The notes: generated by a model not told the origin, from the letters alone. A DNA stretch of 64,000 nucleotides from Balaenoptera acutorostrata (GCF_949987535.1 NC_080082.1:46776874-46840873); one strand, 5' to 3'. Positions 29,430 through 41,391 are shown, counted from the first letter of the stretch. Program-made: numbers and translations.

Positions 29430-31870
29430 ATATATATAAAACAGAGACCAAAAAACTTTAAAAATAGCTCATGGAGTACACGGTCTAGTTGGAGGAATAC
29501 CCATGCATCAAATCACCACACTGATGAATGTCTAATTGCAAATGGAGTTAAAGACTAGGACTCGGTTCCATGAATGCATGTGGAGGGGTGGAGAATCTGA
29601 CTTAGCCACAGGGCATGAGGAAAGGCTCCCCTTTGGGGGTGACATGGAGCTGAGATTACAGATAAATAGGGTGGGGTCCTGGGCAGTCAAAGTCTGGTGG
29701 CTCATGTAGAGTGAATCAAGGAGGCGAAATGATGAGGAAAAGATTGCGACAAGACAGGGCAGGTCAGCAGGGGCCAGATTGTTCAGGGCTCCAAAGACCA
29801 TGCTAAGAATTGGAGAATTCATGGAATGATGTTGAGCAAAAGAGTGACAGCTCCTTTTGTCAGGGTTTTTGCAATGCTGTCTTCTCCACCTTGCCACCAT
29901 GATCCAGGCTGCAGAACCCCACCTGCATTCATTCCATGAGTTTAAGAGTTTTGTGGGTCTTCTAAACAGGGTTTGCTATCAAGAGGTGAGTCAGATGAGA
30001 TGCAACTTGACAAAGCCTCAGTTGGAGGTGTGTCTCTCCTGTTGGTGGTCAACAGGCAATGCTGACCACAGTGGGACAGAAGACTTAGCAGACTTACTGG
30101 CATCTATTGGGAAGATATCTCTCTACCTCCTTTTTCAGGGTGGTGCAGCTTTGGTCCTGGCTCAGGTGGAGACTGGAGGGCCTCTTGGTCATCAGCCATG
30201 ATTGTGGATTGTGTAAGAGAAGCTTGGGCTGCCTCTGTTCCATATTCCTGGGCCCCAAAGGTCTGGTCCCTTTGTCTCAAGCCCCAACCATCTCTCTTTC
30301 TCTTGTTACAGGCCCTTCATCTCCACCCATATCCTCCATCTTGAGAATTCTTTTCAGCTCAGGATATGGGAAATTTTTCTTTTATTTATAGGAACTCTTC
30401 CAAATCTATTGTCTACATACATAACTCCTTTCCATTCCTCTGAGGCCTAATTTTGGATCTCAACAACTAGAATTTTTTTCTCTGTATTCTGCTGTGTGTG
30501 TTTTTTTTTTTTTTTCCTGAGCATTGAACATGAAATTCCTGGTTGAAGGTATTAAAGTCAGGGGAGAGAAGGAAATGATGTTATTCTAAAACAATAAGTT
30601 TTCCATTTACAAAGATCACTCTGGACACATCATAGAAAACGGTGGAGTAAGTGTAGGTTAGTTGATAATTACTGCATAGTCTGCTAGATGGAGATGGTAA
30701 CATGAACTTGGGTGATTGCACTGGCCATGAAGAGTCCATATTCCATATAGATTAGGAGATAAGACGTTGAGACTTGGCAATATTTGGGATATGGAGACCA
30801 GGGAGAGAGAGTTTTCGAGGAAAACCTAAATTCTCTTTCATAGCCAGATGGGGTAGGGGTGACATCCATGGAAATGGGAAACTAGAGATGAGGGTCAGGT
30901 TTGGGAAGAAAAATCATAATTTTTTCTTTTGAACATGCTTGGTTTAGAATGCATTTGAACTATTTAAGTAAAGATGGAAACTAGCTAGAAATATGAATCC
31001 AGTGCTCAGCAGAGAGGTTTTCATTGCAGATAAGCTTATGTAAGCTATAGGTATGTATACATGGTAAGAGAAACAGTAAAGGAGATTGCCCAAGGAAAAA
31101 TGAGGAGTAGGAAACATCTTGGACAACTCTGGTATCTCACAGTTGAAGAGAAGAGAATGAGCCTGAAAAGAGACTGAAAAGGAGATTGTAGAGTGATAGA
31201 AAGAGAACCAAGAGGGTATGGAAGAGATGGTTTCAATGATGTGGCTGTGGTCACCAGTGCCCAAAGCTGCTAACAGTCAAGGGAGTAAAGAATTCAAAGC
31301 AGCCATTGGATTTAGGGACATGGAGGTCATTGATGAACAAATACCACTGTTGGTAGAGTGATGAGGGTAGAAGACAATGACATGAACTTCATTGGGAGTG
31401 GTGGGAAGGGGGGTGAGGAAAGGGGAACAAAATAGTACAGATGGTACAGACTATTCTTTGCAAAAGTAGAGGCCATTGTTTTCTCTGGTTTGTCTGTGGC
31501 TGGGACAATAGCAATAGGGTAGCAGCTGATGGCAGATGTGCAATCCAGGGAGGTGCGTTTTATTTGCTTGCTTGTTTGCTTGTTTTAAGATAGGAATTTT
31601 GAGTATGTTCACAGCCAGTAGGAAGGTCCCAGTGGGGGAAAGAGTGGTTGTAGAGATAAGAAAGGGAAGGGATAATTAATAAATAGTATTGGGTTCCTGT
31701 AAATGTAGTCAGGAGGGGACCCAAAGTTTTGGTGGTGATGGGAGAGAGAATGCACTTCAGAGAGGAGGGGGAGTAACCTCCATCACACAGTAGAGGAGAC
31801 AGGATGGGGGGGGGGAATCTGTGCAGGGGTAGGTGACCTGGGACTTGGCCTCAGGATGCATCACCCCTGT
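29430..31870 (-). mobile_element. Long LINE-2 (L2) relic, antisense, interrupted
   Basis: Antisense L2 wording runs through the block: 'gcaggggccagattgttcag', 'gctccaaagaccatgc', 'atgatgttgagcaaaagagt' (29.7-29.85 kb), then after a gap 'acaaagatcactctggacac' (30.61 kb), 'cagccattggatttagggac' and 'atggaggtcattgatgaaca' (31.3 kb, antisense of the RT codons VNDLHVxKSNG), and 'cagtgggggaaagagtggtt' (31.63 kb). It therefore spans from within the RT domain to the 3' UTR. The frame is destroyed. About 0.7 kb in the middle (29.86-30.57 kb) does not fit L2. Confidence 0.75.
29860..30570. other. Unidentified block interrupting the L2
   Basis: This 0.7 kb lies between consecutive L2 segments but has no L2 wording. 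Its right half is pyrimidine-rich with a T-run at about 30499-30514. Candidate ends of an inserted element were not found, and no clear target duplication is visible. Open frames (29857-30201 and 30107-30391, plus) show no family motif. Confidence 0.4.
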
Positions 31871-32077
31871 GTGACGTTTTCTACATTCAGGAGGAGGTGC
31901 CACCTGCTAAGGGGGTTAAGTCAAACATTTGAAGGGAGTAGGCATGCTTTGAAATATGTCTCTAAGAATGAGAAAGCCAGTTAAGCTGAGAGACCTAGCA
32001 GAAGAGCCTAGCATGTTTGAGAGACCTTCTAGGGTTGGTGATCACAGGTTTCGAGTAGAAATGGAGAAGCTTGTGAT

Positions 32078-32230
32078 CCAAGAATGGAATTTTTTTTTTT
32101 TTTTTTTTTTGGCCACACTGTGCAGCTTGCAGGATCCTAGTTCCCCGATGAGGGATCAAACCTGGGTTCTTATCAGTGAAAGCATGGAGTCCTAACCACT
32201 GGACCACCAGGGAAGTCCCAAGAATGGAAT
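32078..32230 (-). mobile_element. Short tRNA-derived SINE, antisense, 13-bp TSD
   Basis: T19-20 run at left, then 'ggccacactgtgcagcttgc', 'tagttccccgatgagggatc' and the antisense head 'ccaccagggaagtcc'. Perfect direct repeats 'ccaagaatggaat' at 32078-32090 and 32218-32230. Same short family as the copy at 12.5 kb. Confidence 0.95.
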
Positions 32231-33939
32231 GGTTGAATTGGCATCCATCTGTTCACCAAAAGCACAGAGGCATGTCCAGTCCTGATTCATGCAAACCTTA
32301 TTAGTCTAAATAAGATGAACATGTTGTAAATATGCTCCATCTCCCCAGCTAATACAGGTGCTCTTTGAGACTATAACGTCCCTGTCATTTGTCCTGTCTT
32401 CTTTCTCCTCTCTTCCTACAGTTTCAGGCAAAGAGCCTGTCAATGGTGTTCAAAGAAAAATATGAGGTAAAACTTGTGAAAGCATTGTGAAAAGTTGGTT
32501 TTGTGCAAGGCAAAGCTGAGTACTGATGATATTACTGTATCAATAGTGACAAGCCTTGCATGGATGGTGTTAACAATGTGCATTTTGAGTGTTTTGATAT
32601 TTTTTCAAAGTGCACAGCATTTTATTTGCTCATAAAATCACTAATGAGGTGGAAATTATTATTTTCAGTCCAGGAAAAAGGGGTGGCCAGTTAAAGGTCA
32701 GGAGCAAGGGTGTATCAGACTGAAGGTGGAATCCAGGACTTGGGACCCACAAGGAGGGAACTTGTTCCATTAATGCCCAAGGATGCCCAATGTGGCATGC
32801 TTGAGAATACCCAGTGTGAATTAATCAACCTCAGAGTTCAGACTGAGGATGAAACCCCAGGCTCATGTTTTTTTTGTTTGTTTTTTTTTTTTTTTTGGAT
32901 GCAGAGCTTAGTTTTCAGACTTCCAGGCACACACCTGGATACACCTGTAAGACACATCTGCAAGGTACAGAGGTCTGGCCAGAGACTACAGAGAACTACC
33001 TTCCACAGCCTCCCTACCTCCTGCAAGGAGAAAACTGCTGTGGATCATATTTGCCTAAAGTTTTCTCTTCATCTAATGCTTTTGGGACAACTGTGATGGA
33101 ACAAATGCCCTGCCTGGGGGAAAGGACATTTTCCTGCATGTGCAGAGGCCAGAACCACATGGGCAATGCCTGGCCATAGTCTATGAATCTAAAACTAATC
33201 TCAGAGAGCCTGAGGCTGGTCAAAGGAACCCAGTAAATGCATTCTTTTTCCATGAGCTTCGAACGAAGCACATCGTCCACACAAGACTCCCCCCACACCT
33301 CCCATGTGCATTCATGTCTTGCCAACATTACCAAAGAAAGAAATATCCAAATAACTTTTAAGACAGAAAAAAGTTCTCTGGCAGTTCCACAGATAAAAAA
33401 TAGTAAAACCCTTATCGGACAACCTGGAACAAAATTCCAAGGACTTGACAGGTCTATTTTTCAGTTAGGAGGAGGGTATGTACTTGGAAATTGGGACATT
33501 GATGCTGAATAGGGAACGCAGGTCTTGTTCGCCTTCCAAAGGGCTCTTTTTTCTTTTGTCAGTGTGAATCTGGGAATCCATATCGTGCTTTGGAAGATAT
33601 TCTTGGGTTTCAGGGGGAAATCAGTCGCATGCATTCTAAGCTAGGATACGGCTGAGTCTATTCCATTTCTTAAATGTCTAAGAAATATCAAGAGGATATA
33701 TTAAGCTAAAGGACCCATGTTAATGTAACATTAGAGAACTTGATAAGAGCACAGCCCTCAGGAAAGTCATTTTCAGCTTCACACATGCTACATTGCACAT
33801 GTAATATGTTGTGTTTGATGCTATTTGTCATTTATTAAATGTGTCTGCTAATATGAAGTGTTCCATTTCCTGAGTATATGGTGCTGAAAAACTTCAATCT
33901 CAGTTTACACTCACACCAAGAAAACCTGATTTCCCGAGC
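32231..33939. other. Unique sequence; possible conserved block
   Basis: No exon is recognised. A weak antisense MIR-like patch lies near 32600-32720, and a T-rich run at 32868-32896. The portion 33530-33910 is AT-balanced, non-repetitive and may be conserved. The 128-codon frame at 32710-33096 and its overlapping minus-strand frames look like chance. Confidence 0.4.
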
Positions 33940-34260
33940 CCTTCCTTGAGCCAAGGTTGAGGGTCAGAGGATACTTGAAATTCTATTTATTGAGTGCCTA
34001 AGACTATGGAATATGTCAGGGAGATCATAACTGAATCAGACACAGTCTCTGCCCTCCTTAGGCTTATAGTTCGATGAGGAGAAAGAGACATGCAGAACTA
34101 ATTAAATACATGATACCAAATGCAATAATATGGCTATATCACATGCATTAAGGAATTCAAGAGAAAAGACAAGATTCATCCTGATGGGGGGTTGCAAGAG
34201 ACTTGTAGGGTAGGCAGCATGAAAGCTGGTCATGTGGAGTAGTGATTCTGGTTTAAACAG
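33940..34260 (-). mobile_element. LINE-2 (L2) 3' end, antisense
   Basis: 'attctatttattgagtgcct', 'aatcagacacagtctctgcc', 'ctccttaggcttatagttcg' follow the antisense L2 3' terminus (ttattgagcacctac...ccctgccctcatggagcttac). Diverged. Confidence 0.65.
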
Positions 34261-34789
34261 AAGAAAAAATGAGGGACAATACTCAACTTTTTAAAAAAAC
34301 AATAGATTGTCAAAGTGAGGTTGGTATGGGTTTGATGTCACTTGAGATGTCAACTTGATACATATCAGAAGACCCAGCTGAGTGGGAGACTAATCAATCC
34401 CCCTGCACAAAGAACATGCAAAGGGCATAAAGGAAAATGTGTTTCTCAACTCCTGATTTCATCATTTGGAGAGTAATACGAAAGAGTCTTGAGAGAAGGG
34501 AGTGAAAAGATTTATAGAGACTTTCTTCTCAAATAGTTGTTATCCTAGAGTGAGTCCCATTCCATTGTCCCCCTGACCCCCCTTCACCTGAGAGGACACA
34601 GACAGCCTGGGGCCTGCAGTCACTTTCATCCAGGGGTAGAGAAAAAATTGCCCCCGTTGAATAAAGTTTAAAGCGATGGTAATTAACAAAAAATAAAGTT
34701 GCCTTTTGATTATGTCACAAAACATGCTACATAGGACAATATAAACTTGTACTGACATTTAAAGATGTGCAGTAACATTCTAGGCGATT

Positions 34790-36370
34790 GTTTACTTAAC
34801 AATTTTCGTTAGGTGTTCATTATTCATCCAAGTTCTTGTTTTTCCTATTTACAAACAATGTCTCAGTAAACATGGTTGGTTATATCTCCTTGTGCTGATT
34901 TCTAATGCCTCCCTATGATAAATTTTGGACGTCCAATAAAAGGAGCAAAGTTTTCTCTTTGCCCTCCAAATTGGTTGACTCTCTTTCAACTATTTAAATA
35001 TCTTTTATTGTTTTTTTTCTATTAGATTGCTTGAATTTTCTTATTGATTTATAAACATTCTCATGTATTTTGGAGAGTTATTCTCATCATATTTGATGCA
35101 AATATTTTCTCCCAGTGTCACCTTTCACTTGAGATGTTTCCTGATTCTATATATTTTTAAAAATTTAGTAATTTCAAATTTACTCACCTTTTCTATATTT
35201 TTATAATTATTGAACTAAATTCTATAATTCTTTTTGACATGCTTACAATTTTATTTCTGTGTGTGCATGTGTGTTTAGGTTTTTAATATATCTTAAATTC
35301 ATTTTGTGAGTTTTGTAAGTTAGATATCTAATATATAGGATCAGTGCTCCCAATTTCTTCAACACCCCTTTCTATCTCCACTACTTTCAAACATTAGTGC
35401 ATCTCATAACTCCAAGATATACAAGGATCTGTTTCTGGAATTTTTAGTTTCTTCCACCTATTTGTATATTCTTAAGGAAAACCTCACTTCTTTAATGATT
35501 AGAGCTTCATAAATTTGACATTAGATGGTTAAAGTTCATTCTTTTGATCATCTTTTTCAAAATCACATGGCTGTCCACAACTATTTATCTTCTATTTGAA
35601 TTTTAGAATCTGCTTGCCGATTTCCATAATAATCTCATCGCAAATTTGATTACATTAAATTTTTAGATAATTTTGGAGAGAAGGAACATTTTTAAAATAG
35701 ATCTTTCCAGCCATGAGCATTAAGTCATCCTCCACTTATATTCAAATCTTAATTTATTAAATGTTAGATTTTCCAAGAAAATTTGTCATAATTATTGTTA
35801 GATTTATTTACTTCCAGCTACAATATTGTATAGATTTTTGTTGTTGTTGCTATTTTAAGCAAGGTACAGTGTACTTGGTTACTGCTGGTGTAGAGAAAAG
35901 CTTTGACTTTTGCATATTAATCTTGTATCCGGCCACTCTGTTGAAATCTTGTATCAATATTAATGTATTGTTAATTGATTATTTAATTGTTAATAGAGCT
36001 TCTTGAATTATTTAAAGTAGTTAATCATATCATCTTCAAGTAAAGACAGTTTTGTTTTTTCCAACTTTACTTCCTCCCTTTTCTCTCTTGTTAGTTGGCT
36101 AAAACATCTAGTAAAATGTTGAATAATAGTAAACATTTTTATGTTTCCTAACTTTAATGGGAATGCTTGTGTTTAACCAATACTTTGTATATTTGCTGCG
36201 TTTTTTTTCATATTTACTTCTATCCCTAGTTTATTATTTTCGTCATGATATGATGATAATTTTTTTAATGCTTTGGGATGGCTATTAAGAGAAATAAATG
36301 GTTTTACTGCTTTACTCCATTAATGTACCAAATTACAATAATAGATTTTATTATGTAGAAACTCCAAAAT
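34790..36370 (-). mobile_element. Old L1 (ORF2) relic, antisense
   Basis: The order on the minus strand follows L1 ORF2. At the left there is 'ttttctcccagtgtcacctt' (FAxxxSEKIFA region) and 'cttaaattcattttgtgagt' (INSKWIKDL region); further right are 'ttgcatattaatcttgtatc' (KINxQKS region) and 'gaatgcttgtgtttaaccaa' (RT palm). Very AT-rich with many indels, so this is an ancient L1M- or HAL1-like copy. Confidence 0.65.
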
Positions 36371-36379
36371 TTACGTGTC

Positions 36380-37270
36380 CATTCCTGAATTTTTCCTTGG
36401 CTTCTTAACTTGTTATAACCAACTGCTTCTTGACAACTCCACTAGGATGAACAATAGACTTCACAAACTTAATACAGCTAAAACCAAACTTTGGACTTCA
36501 GCAAATGGCAATTCCATCCACCCATGTCCTCAGAATAAAATACTGGAGTCATCCTCGGTCTCTTGCTTTCTCTAATATATCATATTCAATCCATTAGTAA
36601 ATCTCAAGTTTCTGCTTTCAAAATACATCTGGAATTGCAACCATCTCCACTTTTATCCCTCTAAACCACCAACTCTTCTCACCTGGGTGATTTCAATAAC
36701 TTCCAGCTGGTTTCCATGTTTCCATGTTTGTTCCCTTCATTCTATTCCCAAACCAACAACCACAGGGATCCTCATGGTGTCTCCTGCTCAAAATGTTCAC
36801 TTCCGGTCATGCTTCAAATAAAATCCAAAATTGTTACCATAGCCTGCAAAGCACAACACAATCTGATGCATGACACTTCCCAGAGTCTTCTACCACCTTC
36901 TTCTTGCTCACTGGGCTTCAACAACGTTAGTCACCTTGATATTCCTTCCCCCCCACCCCGATGATCCACGCTACGACACTCCCAACTCAGGGACTTTACA
37001 GTTGCTGTTCCTCTGCATGGAAAGTTATTTCCACAGATACTCATATGGTTCCCTCCTCATTTTATTCAGGTCTCTCCTGAAATATCATTCTGTGAGCGGA
37101 GACTTCTCTGACTACCCAGTCTCAACTGGCCCATATTCTTCATTTTCTATTTCTTTATCCTGCTTTGATTTTCATCACCACCTGACATTACATTATATAT
37201 TTTAATCTTCTTCATTGCCTGTCTCCAATTATAATGAGAATTCCATAAGAAAATTTTCTGTCTATTTTAC
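36380..37270 (+). mobile_element. LINE-2 (L2) ORF end and 3' UTR, sense
   Basis: Starts near the codons for CLLDNSTRMNNRLHKLNTAKTK (L2 RT thumb; 36430-36500), continues with GNSIHPCPQNKILESSSVS, then 'agtaaatctcaagtttctgc', 'cttcaaataaaatccaaaat', 'ccatagcctgcaaagcacaa', 'gtttacagttgctgttcctc'-like words and 'ctctcctgaaatatcattct'. L2 ORF2 encodes a CR1/L2-clade reverse transcriptase. Here only the C-terminal part remains, with stops. The segment ends before the canonical L2 terminal repeat. Confidence 0.8.
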
Positions 37271-37391
37271 TCCCTGATATATTCCCACAGACTAGAAAAA
37301 TTAAAATGTATCCAGACCCTGCCACATGTCCCCTCTGGAGGTGGGAAAATCACCCCCATTTAAGAACCACTGCATTAAAGGCTTATACGAG
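37271..37391. other. Spacer between L2 and L1 fragments
   Basis: About 120 bp with no recognisable repeat or gene; includes a phrase 'gccacatgtcccctctggag' resembling MER-type DNA, not assigned. Confidence 0.3.
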
Positions 37392-37670
37392 GAAAGAATA
37401 AAGGTCTCAAATCAGTCATCTAAGCTTCCACCTGTAAAAATGAGTGACAGTAATGAGTGACAAATCATGAAACACACACAGAGAAAAATACAGTAGAATT
37501 AGTCAACAAAAGCAAAAGCTGATTATTTGGAAAATAAAAACAATAAAATTGATAAACCTCTAGTTAGACTAACCAAGAAAAAAAAAGAGAGAGAAGATAT
37601 AAATGACCAACATTAGGAATAAAAGAGGGAATATAACTAGAGACCCATAAATAAAGCTGAATGGCTGTAT

Positions 37671-37690
37671 TATTATTATTATTATTATTA
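37671..37690. repeat. (ATT)n microsatellite
   Basis: About seven ATT units within the old L1. Confidence 0.9.
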
Positions 37691-38318
37691 GACAAAATAG
37701 ACTTCAGGAAAAGGAACATGTTTACCAAAGATAAAGAAGAACAAGACAGAACAATCCTAGATATATATGTACACAGTAACAGGTTTTCAAAATACACAAA
37801 GTAACACTGACAGAACTGAAAAGAGAGACAGATCCAAAATTAGAGTTGGGGGTTGTAATATCCCTACTCAGTACTTGATAGAACAAGTAGACAGAAAAAT
37901 CAGGACGTAGAAGCTATGAACATCGACCAACTTGACTTTGTTGACAAAGTAGGAGAATGCACATACTTTTCAAATACTCAGAGAATAATCACCAAAACAG
38001 ACTACATGCTGGGCCATAAAACTACTAATAAATTTAAAAGGACTGAAATCAGAGAGAATTAAATTAGTAATAAAAAAACAGATATTTGGAAAATCATCAA
38101 ATACTTGGAAAATTGGACAAGGTTCCTATGTAACCTAAGTGTCAAAGCAGAAGTCAAAAGAAAATTAGAAAATATTTTAACCGAAATGAAAATAAAATTA
38201 CAGTATATTAAAACGTGTGGAATACAGCTAAAATAGTTCTTAAAAGGAAATTTATAGTTTTAAACACTTGTATTCGAAAAGAAGAAAGTTCCAAAATCAA
38301 TCATCTAAGCTTTCACCT

Positions 38319-38582
38319 GGGACGAAGTGAAAGAGTAGCATGGACATATATACACTACCAAATGTAAAATAGATAGCTCGGTGCTTTGTGACCACCTAGA
38401 GGGGTGGGATAGGGAGGATGGGAGGGAGGCTCAAGAGGGAGGGGATATGGTGATATATGCATACTTATAGCTGGAGGGGATATGGGGATATATGTATACT
38501 TATAGCTGATTTACTTTTTTGTACAATGGAAACTAACACAACATTGTAAAGCAATTATACTCCAATAAAGATATTTAAAAAT
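38319..38582 (+). mobile_element. Younger L1 3' end inserted in old L1, with tandem duplication
   Basis: The tail matches the 3' UTR of the 22.9-27.1 kb L1 ('acatatatacactaccaaat', 'gctttgtgaccacctagagg', 'ttatactccaataaagat') but begins only in the 3' UTR. It lacks about 35 bp between 'aaatagatagct' and 'cggtgctttgtg', and has a 35-bp tandem duplication at 38438-38507. It sits inside the old L1 ORF2. No clear target duplication was seen. Confidence 0.85.
38438..38507. repeat. 35-bp tandem duplication in L1 3' UTR
   Basis: Copies 38438-38472 and 38473-38507 both start 'ggaggggatatgg' and end 'atacttatagct', with two substitutions between them. The copy at 26.96 kb has a single unit. Confidence 0.95.
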
Positions 38583-39262
38583 TTAGAAAAAGAAAAGCAA
38601 ATTAAAGTCAAAGTAAGTAGAAAATGGGAATTTAAAAAGAGCTGTCAGACCTCAACAGTAAATAAACAATAAGAATAAAATAATAAAACTAAAAGCTTTC
38701 TTTAAACAAGATCAGTAAATCTGATAAAGCTCTAGCTTTGCCGATCAAGAAAACAGAAGAGAAGCAGGGTTTAAAAATAATATGAATGAAAGTGGAGACA
38801 CCATATTGTATCCTACAGGCTTTAAAAGGACAATAAAGGAATATTACCCACAACTTTATGCAAGATAAATTACTAAAACTGACAAAGATAGAAATGGAAA
38901 ATCTGAGTAGCTCTATGTCCCTATGAAAGAAATTGAAATCATCAATTAAAAAACTTCTCAGAAAGAAAACTCCAAGCCCAGATGGCTTCTCTGGTAAATT
39001 CTATGAAACATTTAAGAAGAATAATACCAATACTACACAAACTATTACAAAAATTTGAAGAGGAGGAAATGCTAACCAATTCATTTTATGAGGCCATCAT
39101 TATCCTTATACCAAAACCAAATGAAAATATTACAATTAAAAAAAAAACTAGATACCAACATCCCTTGTGAACACAGGTTTAAAAATCCTTAGCAAAATAT
39201 TAGCACATTTAATTCAGTAATAGGTTAAAATTATAATACTTGATGACCAGCTGGGGTTTATC

Positions 39263-39554
39263 CTGCTGGGAGGAGAATTTTCAGAGAAACCCTACTCTCC
39301 CCTGTCTCTGGACCCCACACCTCCCCAGACCAGGCTGCTCTCCTGCCCTCCTGTGTGTGGATGGGGACCTGCGGCAGCAAAGCCCCACCTAGGGCATCCC
39401 CAGATCCCACACCCAGACTTTCACTCTGTCTTTATGCATCAGTAAACTTTGATCAATGCTTTCTAATCTGTAGACAAATGGTTCTTAGAGGTTCAAGAGC
39501 AACAGCTTTCAGCCCATGATGTATTGAACCAAGATGTCCTGCACCAACACACTT
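39263..39554. other. Unassigned, moderately GC-rich sequence
   Basis: 'ctctcccctgtctctggacc', 'tttcactctgtctttatgca' and 'cagtaaactttgatcaatgc' resemble an LTR-like R/U5 portion (a possible ATCAGTAAA polyA region), but I cannot define ends or family. Confidence 0.3.
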
Positions 39555-40265
39555 TACCCCACCCCTCTTTTTCACCTTCATTGACGTACAATTGACAAGT
39601 AACATTGTAAGATTTTTAAAGAGTGCAGCCTGATGACTTACTATACATATACATTGTGAAAGGCTTCTCCCTCATCGAGATAATTACAGGTCCATCACCT
39701 CACATATTTACCTTTTCTTGTGTGCATGAGAACATTTAAGTACTACTCTCTTAGCAAGTTTCAATTATACAATACAGTGTTATCAACTTTAGTCACCATG
39801 TCACCCGTTAGATCCTCAGACCTTATTCATCTTATAACTGAAAATTTGTACCTTCTGTTTCAGCCTCTCCCTATTTCCCCAACCCCCCCCTCCCCCACCG
39901 CCTCCTGGCAGCCACCTTTTAATTCTGTTTCTAATCAGTTTGAGGTTTTTTTTTTGTTGTTTGTTTTTTAGATTCCACATATAAGTATACAGTATTTGCC
40001 TTTCTCTGTCTGGCTTATTGCACTTAAAATAATGCTCTCCAGTTTCATCCACATTGTCGCAAATGACAGGATTTCCTTTCTTTTAAGGCTGAATAATATC
40101 CCATTATATCTATAGAATAATATAATATATATGTAATATAAGCTATATGATATAATATATAAAATATATATCTGCACATTTTTTGGTCCATTCATCTGTG
40201 GGTAGAACATAGGTTCTTGCCATACCTTGGCTATTGTAAATACTGCTGCAATGAACATGTACCTC
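39555..40265 (-). mobile_element. Old L1 3' end, antisense
   Basis: Antisense L1 3' UTR and ORF2 end: 'attgacgtacaattgacaag', 'acctcacatatttacctttt', 'agattccacatataagtata', 'atgctctccagtttcatcca', 'ctattgtaaatactgctgca'. It resembles an L1MA/MB-type 3' UTR. An AT-only stretch at 40.10-40.17 kb has expanded inside it. Confidence 0.8.
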
Positions 40266-40649
40266 TATCCATTTTTACCTTTATTTCTCCAACTAAAAAC
40301 ACACTAAATGCAGGGAATTCAGAAATTTTGGAAAAGTGAAAAGCACAAAGTCAAAGAACCACCATGGGCCTATCAATCAGAGGTAATCCCTGGTCATATT
40401 TTGTACACAATACTATTAATATACAAAGCCTTAAGCAAATTCATGTTATTTTCTGACTAGTATTATGTTTGGAAATAACTTTCTAACCCTCAAAAGATAA
40501 AGAATTAATTTGTTTTCCCTAATACTTAAGCAATTTCCCAAGAACCATTTAATTATTTCATAAATAGCACTACTTGTCATATAATAAATAATTATATATA
40601 TTAAGTTCTATTATAATCTTATTATTCTCTTCCATAGACCTATTTTTCT
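40266..40649. other. AT-rich, probably ancient repeat, unassigned
   Basis: 'ttttggaaaagtgaaaagca' and 'ggtaatccctggtcatattt' look like an ancient LINE 3' end but the family is not identified. Confidence 0.3.
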
Positions 40650-41060
40650 ATTACCTAATTTTGAACAATGTGACTTCATAATATGTTCTAATATCTGGTG
40701 GTGCAAGATTTACCTAAATATTTTTCTTTTTCAACTTAATTTTATTCATTTCACATGGTTATTCTTCTAGATGAAATATATAAAATATTTTTTCAATTTG
40801 CAAAAATTCATTCAGAAGACTGATTGGGATTGCATTACATTTATAGATTGACTCAGGGAATAAATAAAAATTTCCCAATCCACATTCCCATTCCCAAGTT
40901 AGATGATCTGTTTTATTTTCCTCCCACTCTCTCTCTCTTTTCTGGTATATAGTATAGTTTTAATATCAATATTTTGCTAGCTTTCTTAAATAAATTATAA
41001 GGCACTTAACATGAGGCTATTTTCCTTAATAAAGTTTTGAAATAACTGCCCATGTTTGAA
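40650..41060 (-). mobile_element. Old L1 ORF2 fragment, antisense
   Basis: 'ttgggattgcattacattta', 'agttagatgatctgttttat' and 'ctggtatatagtatagtttt' are the degraded antisense of the L1 region encoding [19 protein letters not shown] and YKTLMKEI, as in the better preserved copy at 18.8-18.95 kb. Confidence 0.6.
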
Positions 41061-41159
41061 ACCTTGAAAATATTTTAGAGAAAAATATTCTGAGTTTGTA
41101 TGTTTATTCTTCATTTATTTATTTGTTTAACAATGAGTCACATTCACAGAAAGATAGAG

Positions 41160-41385
41160 AAGATGAAAAGGCAAGGGCTATGTACCAGATGAAGGAACAA
41201 GATAATATCCCAGAAAAACAACTAAATGAAGTGGAGATAGGCAAACTTCCAGAAAAAGAATTCAGAATAATGATAGTGAAGATGATCCAAGACCTCGGAA
41301 AAAGAATGGAGGCAAAGATGGAGAAGATGCAAGAAATGTTTAACAAAGACCTAGAAGAATTAAAGAACAAACAAACAGGGAGACA
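41160..41385 (+). pseudogene. L1 ORF1 N-terminal remnant (coiled coil)
   Basis: ORF1p is the RNA-binding trimeric protein of L1. The frame here encodes a highly charged helix with PEKEFRIMIVKMIQDLGKR and [18 protein letters not shown], the typical start of the artiodactyl/carnivore-type ORF1 coiled coil. It then runs into ORF2 sequence in the wrong frame and stops after about 15 foreign residues. The RRM-like and C-terminal domains are missing. Confidence 0.8.
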
Positions 41386-41391
41386 AAAGAC

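Larger units (their letters stand above)
37392..39262 (+). mobile_element. Old L1 ORF2 (EN-linker-RT) relic, sense, rearranged
   Basis: Sense L1 ORF2: 'gataaacctctagttagact' (IDKPLARL), 'cttcaggaaaaggaacatgt', 'agactacatgctgggccata' (DHMLGHK), 'gaaaatgggaatttaaaaag', 'ctccaagcccagatggcttc' (SPGPDGF), 'ttctatgaaacatttaagaa' and 'accaattcattttatgaggc' (TNSFYEA), 'ttataccaaaaccaaatg' (LIPKPN). The segment 37392-37436 repeats, in degraded form, a stretch found again at 38278-38318, so two copies or a rearrangement are present. A younger L1 tail interrupts at 38.32-38.58 kb. Confidence 0.75.
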
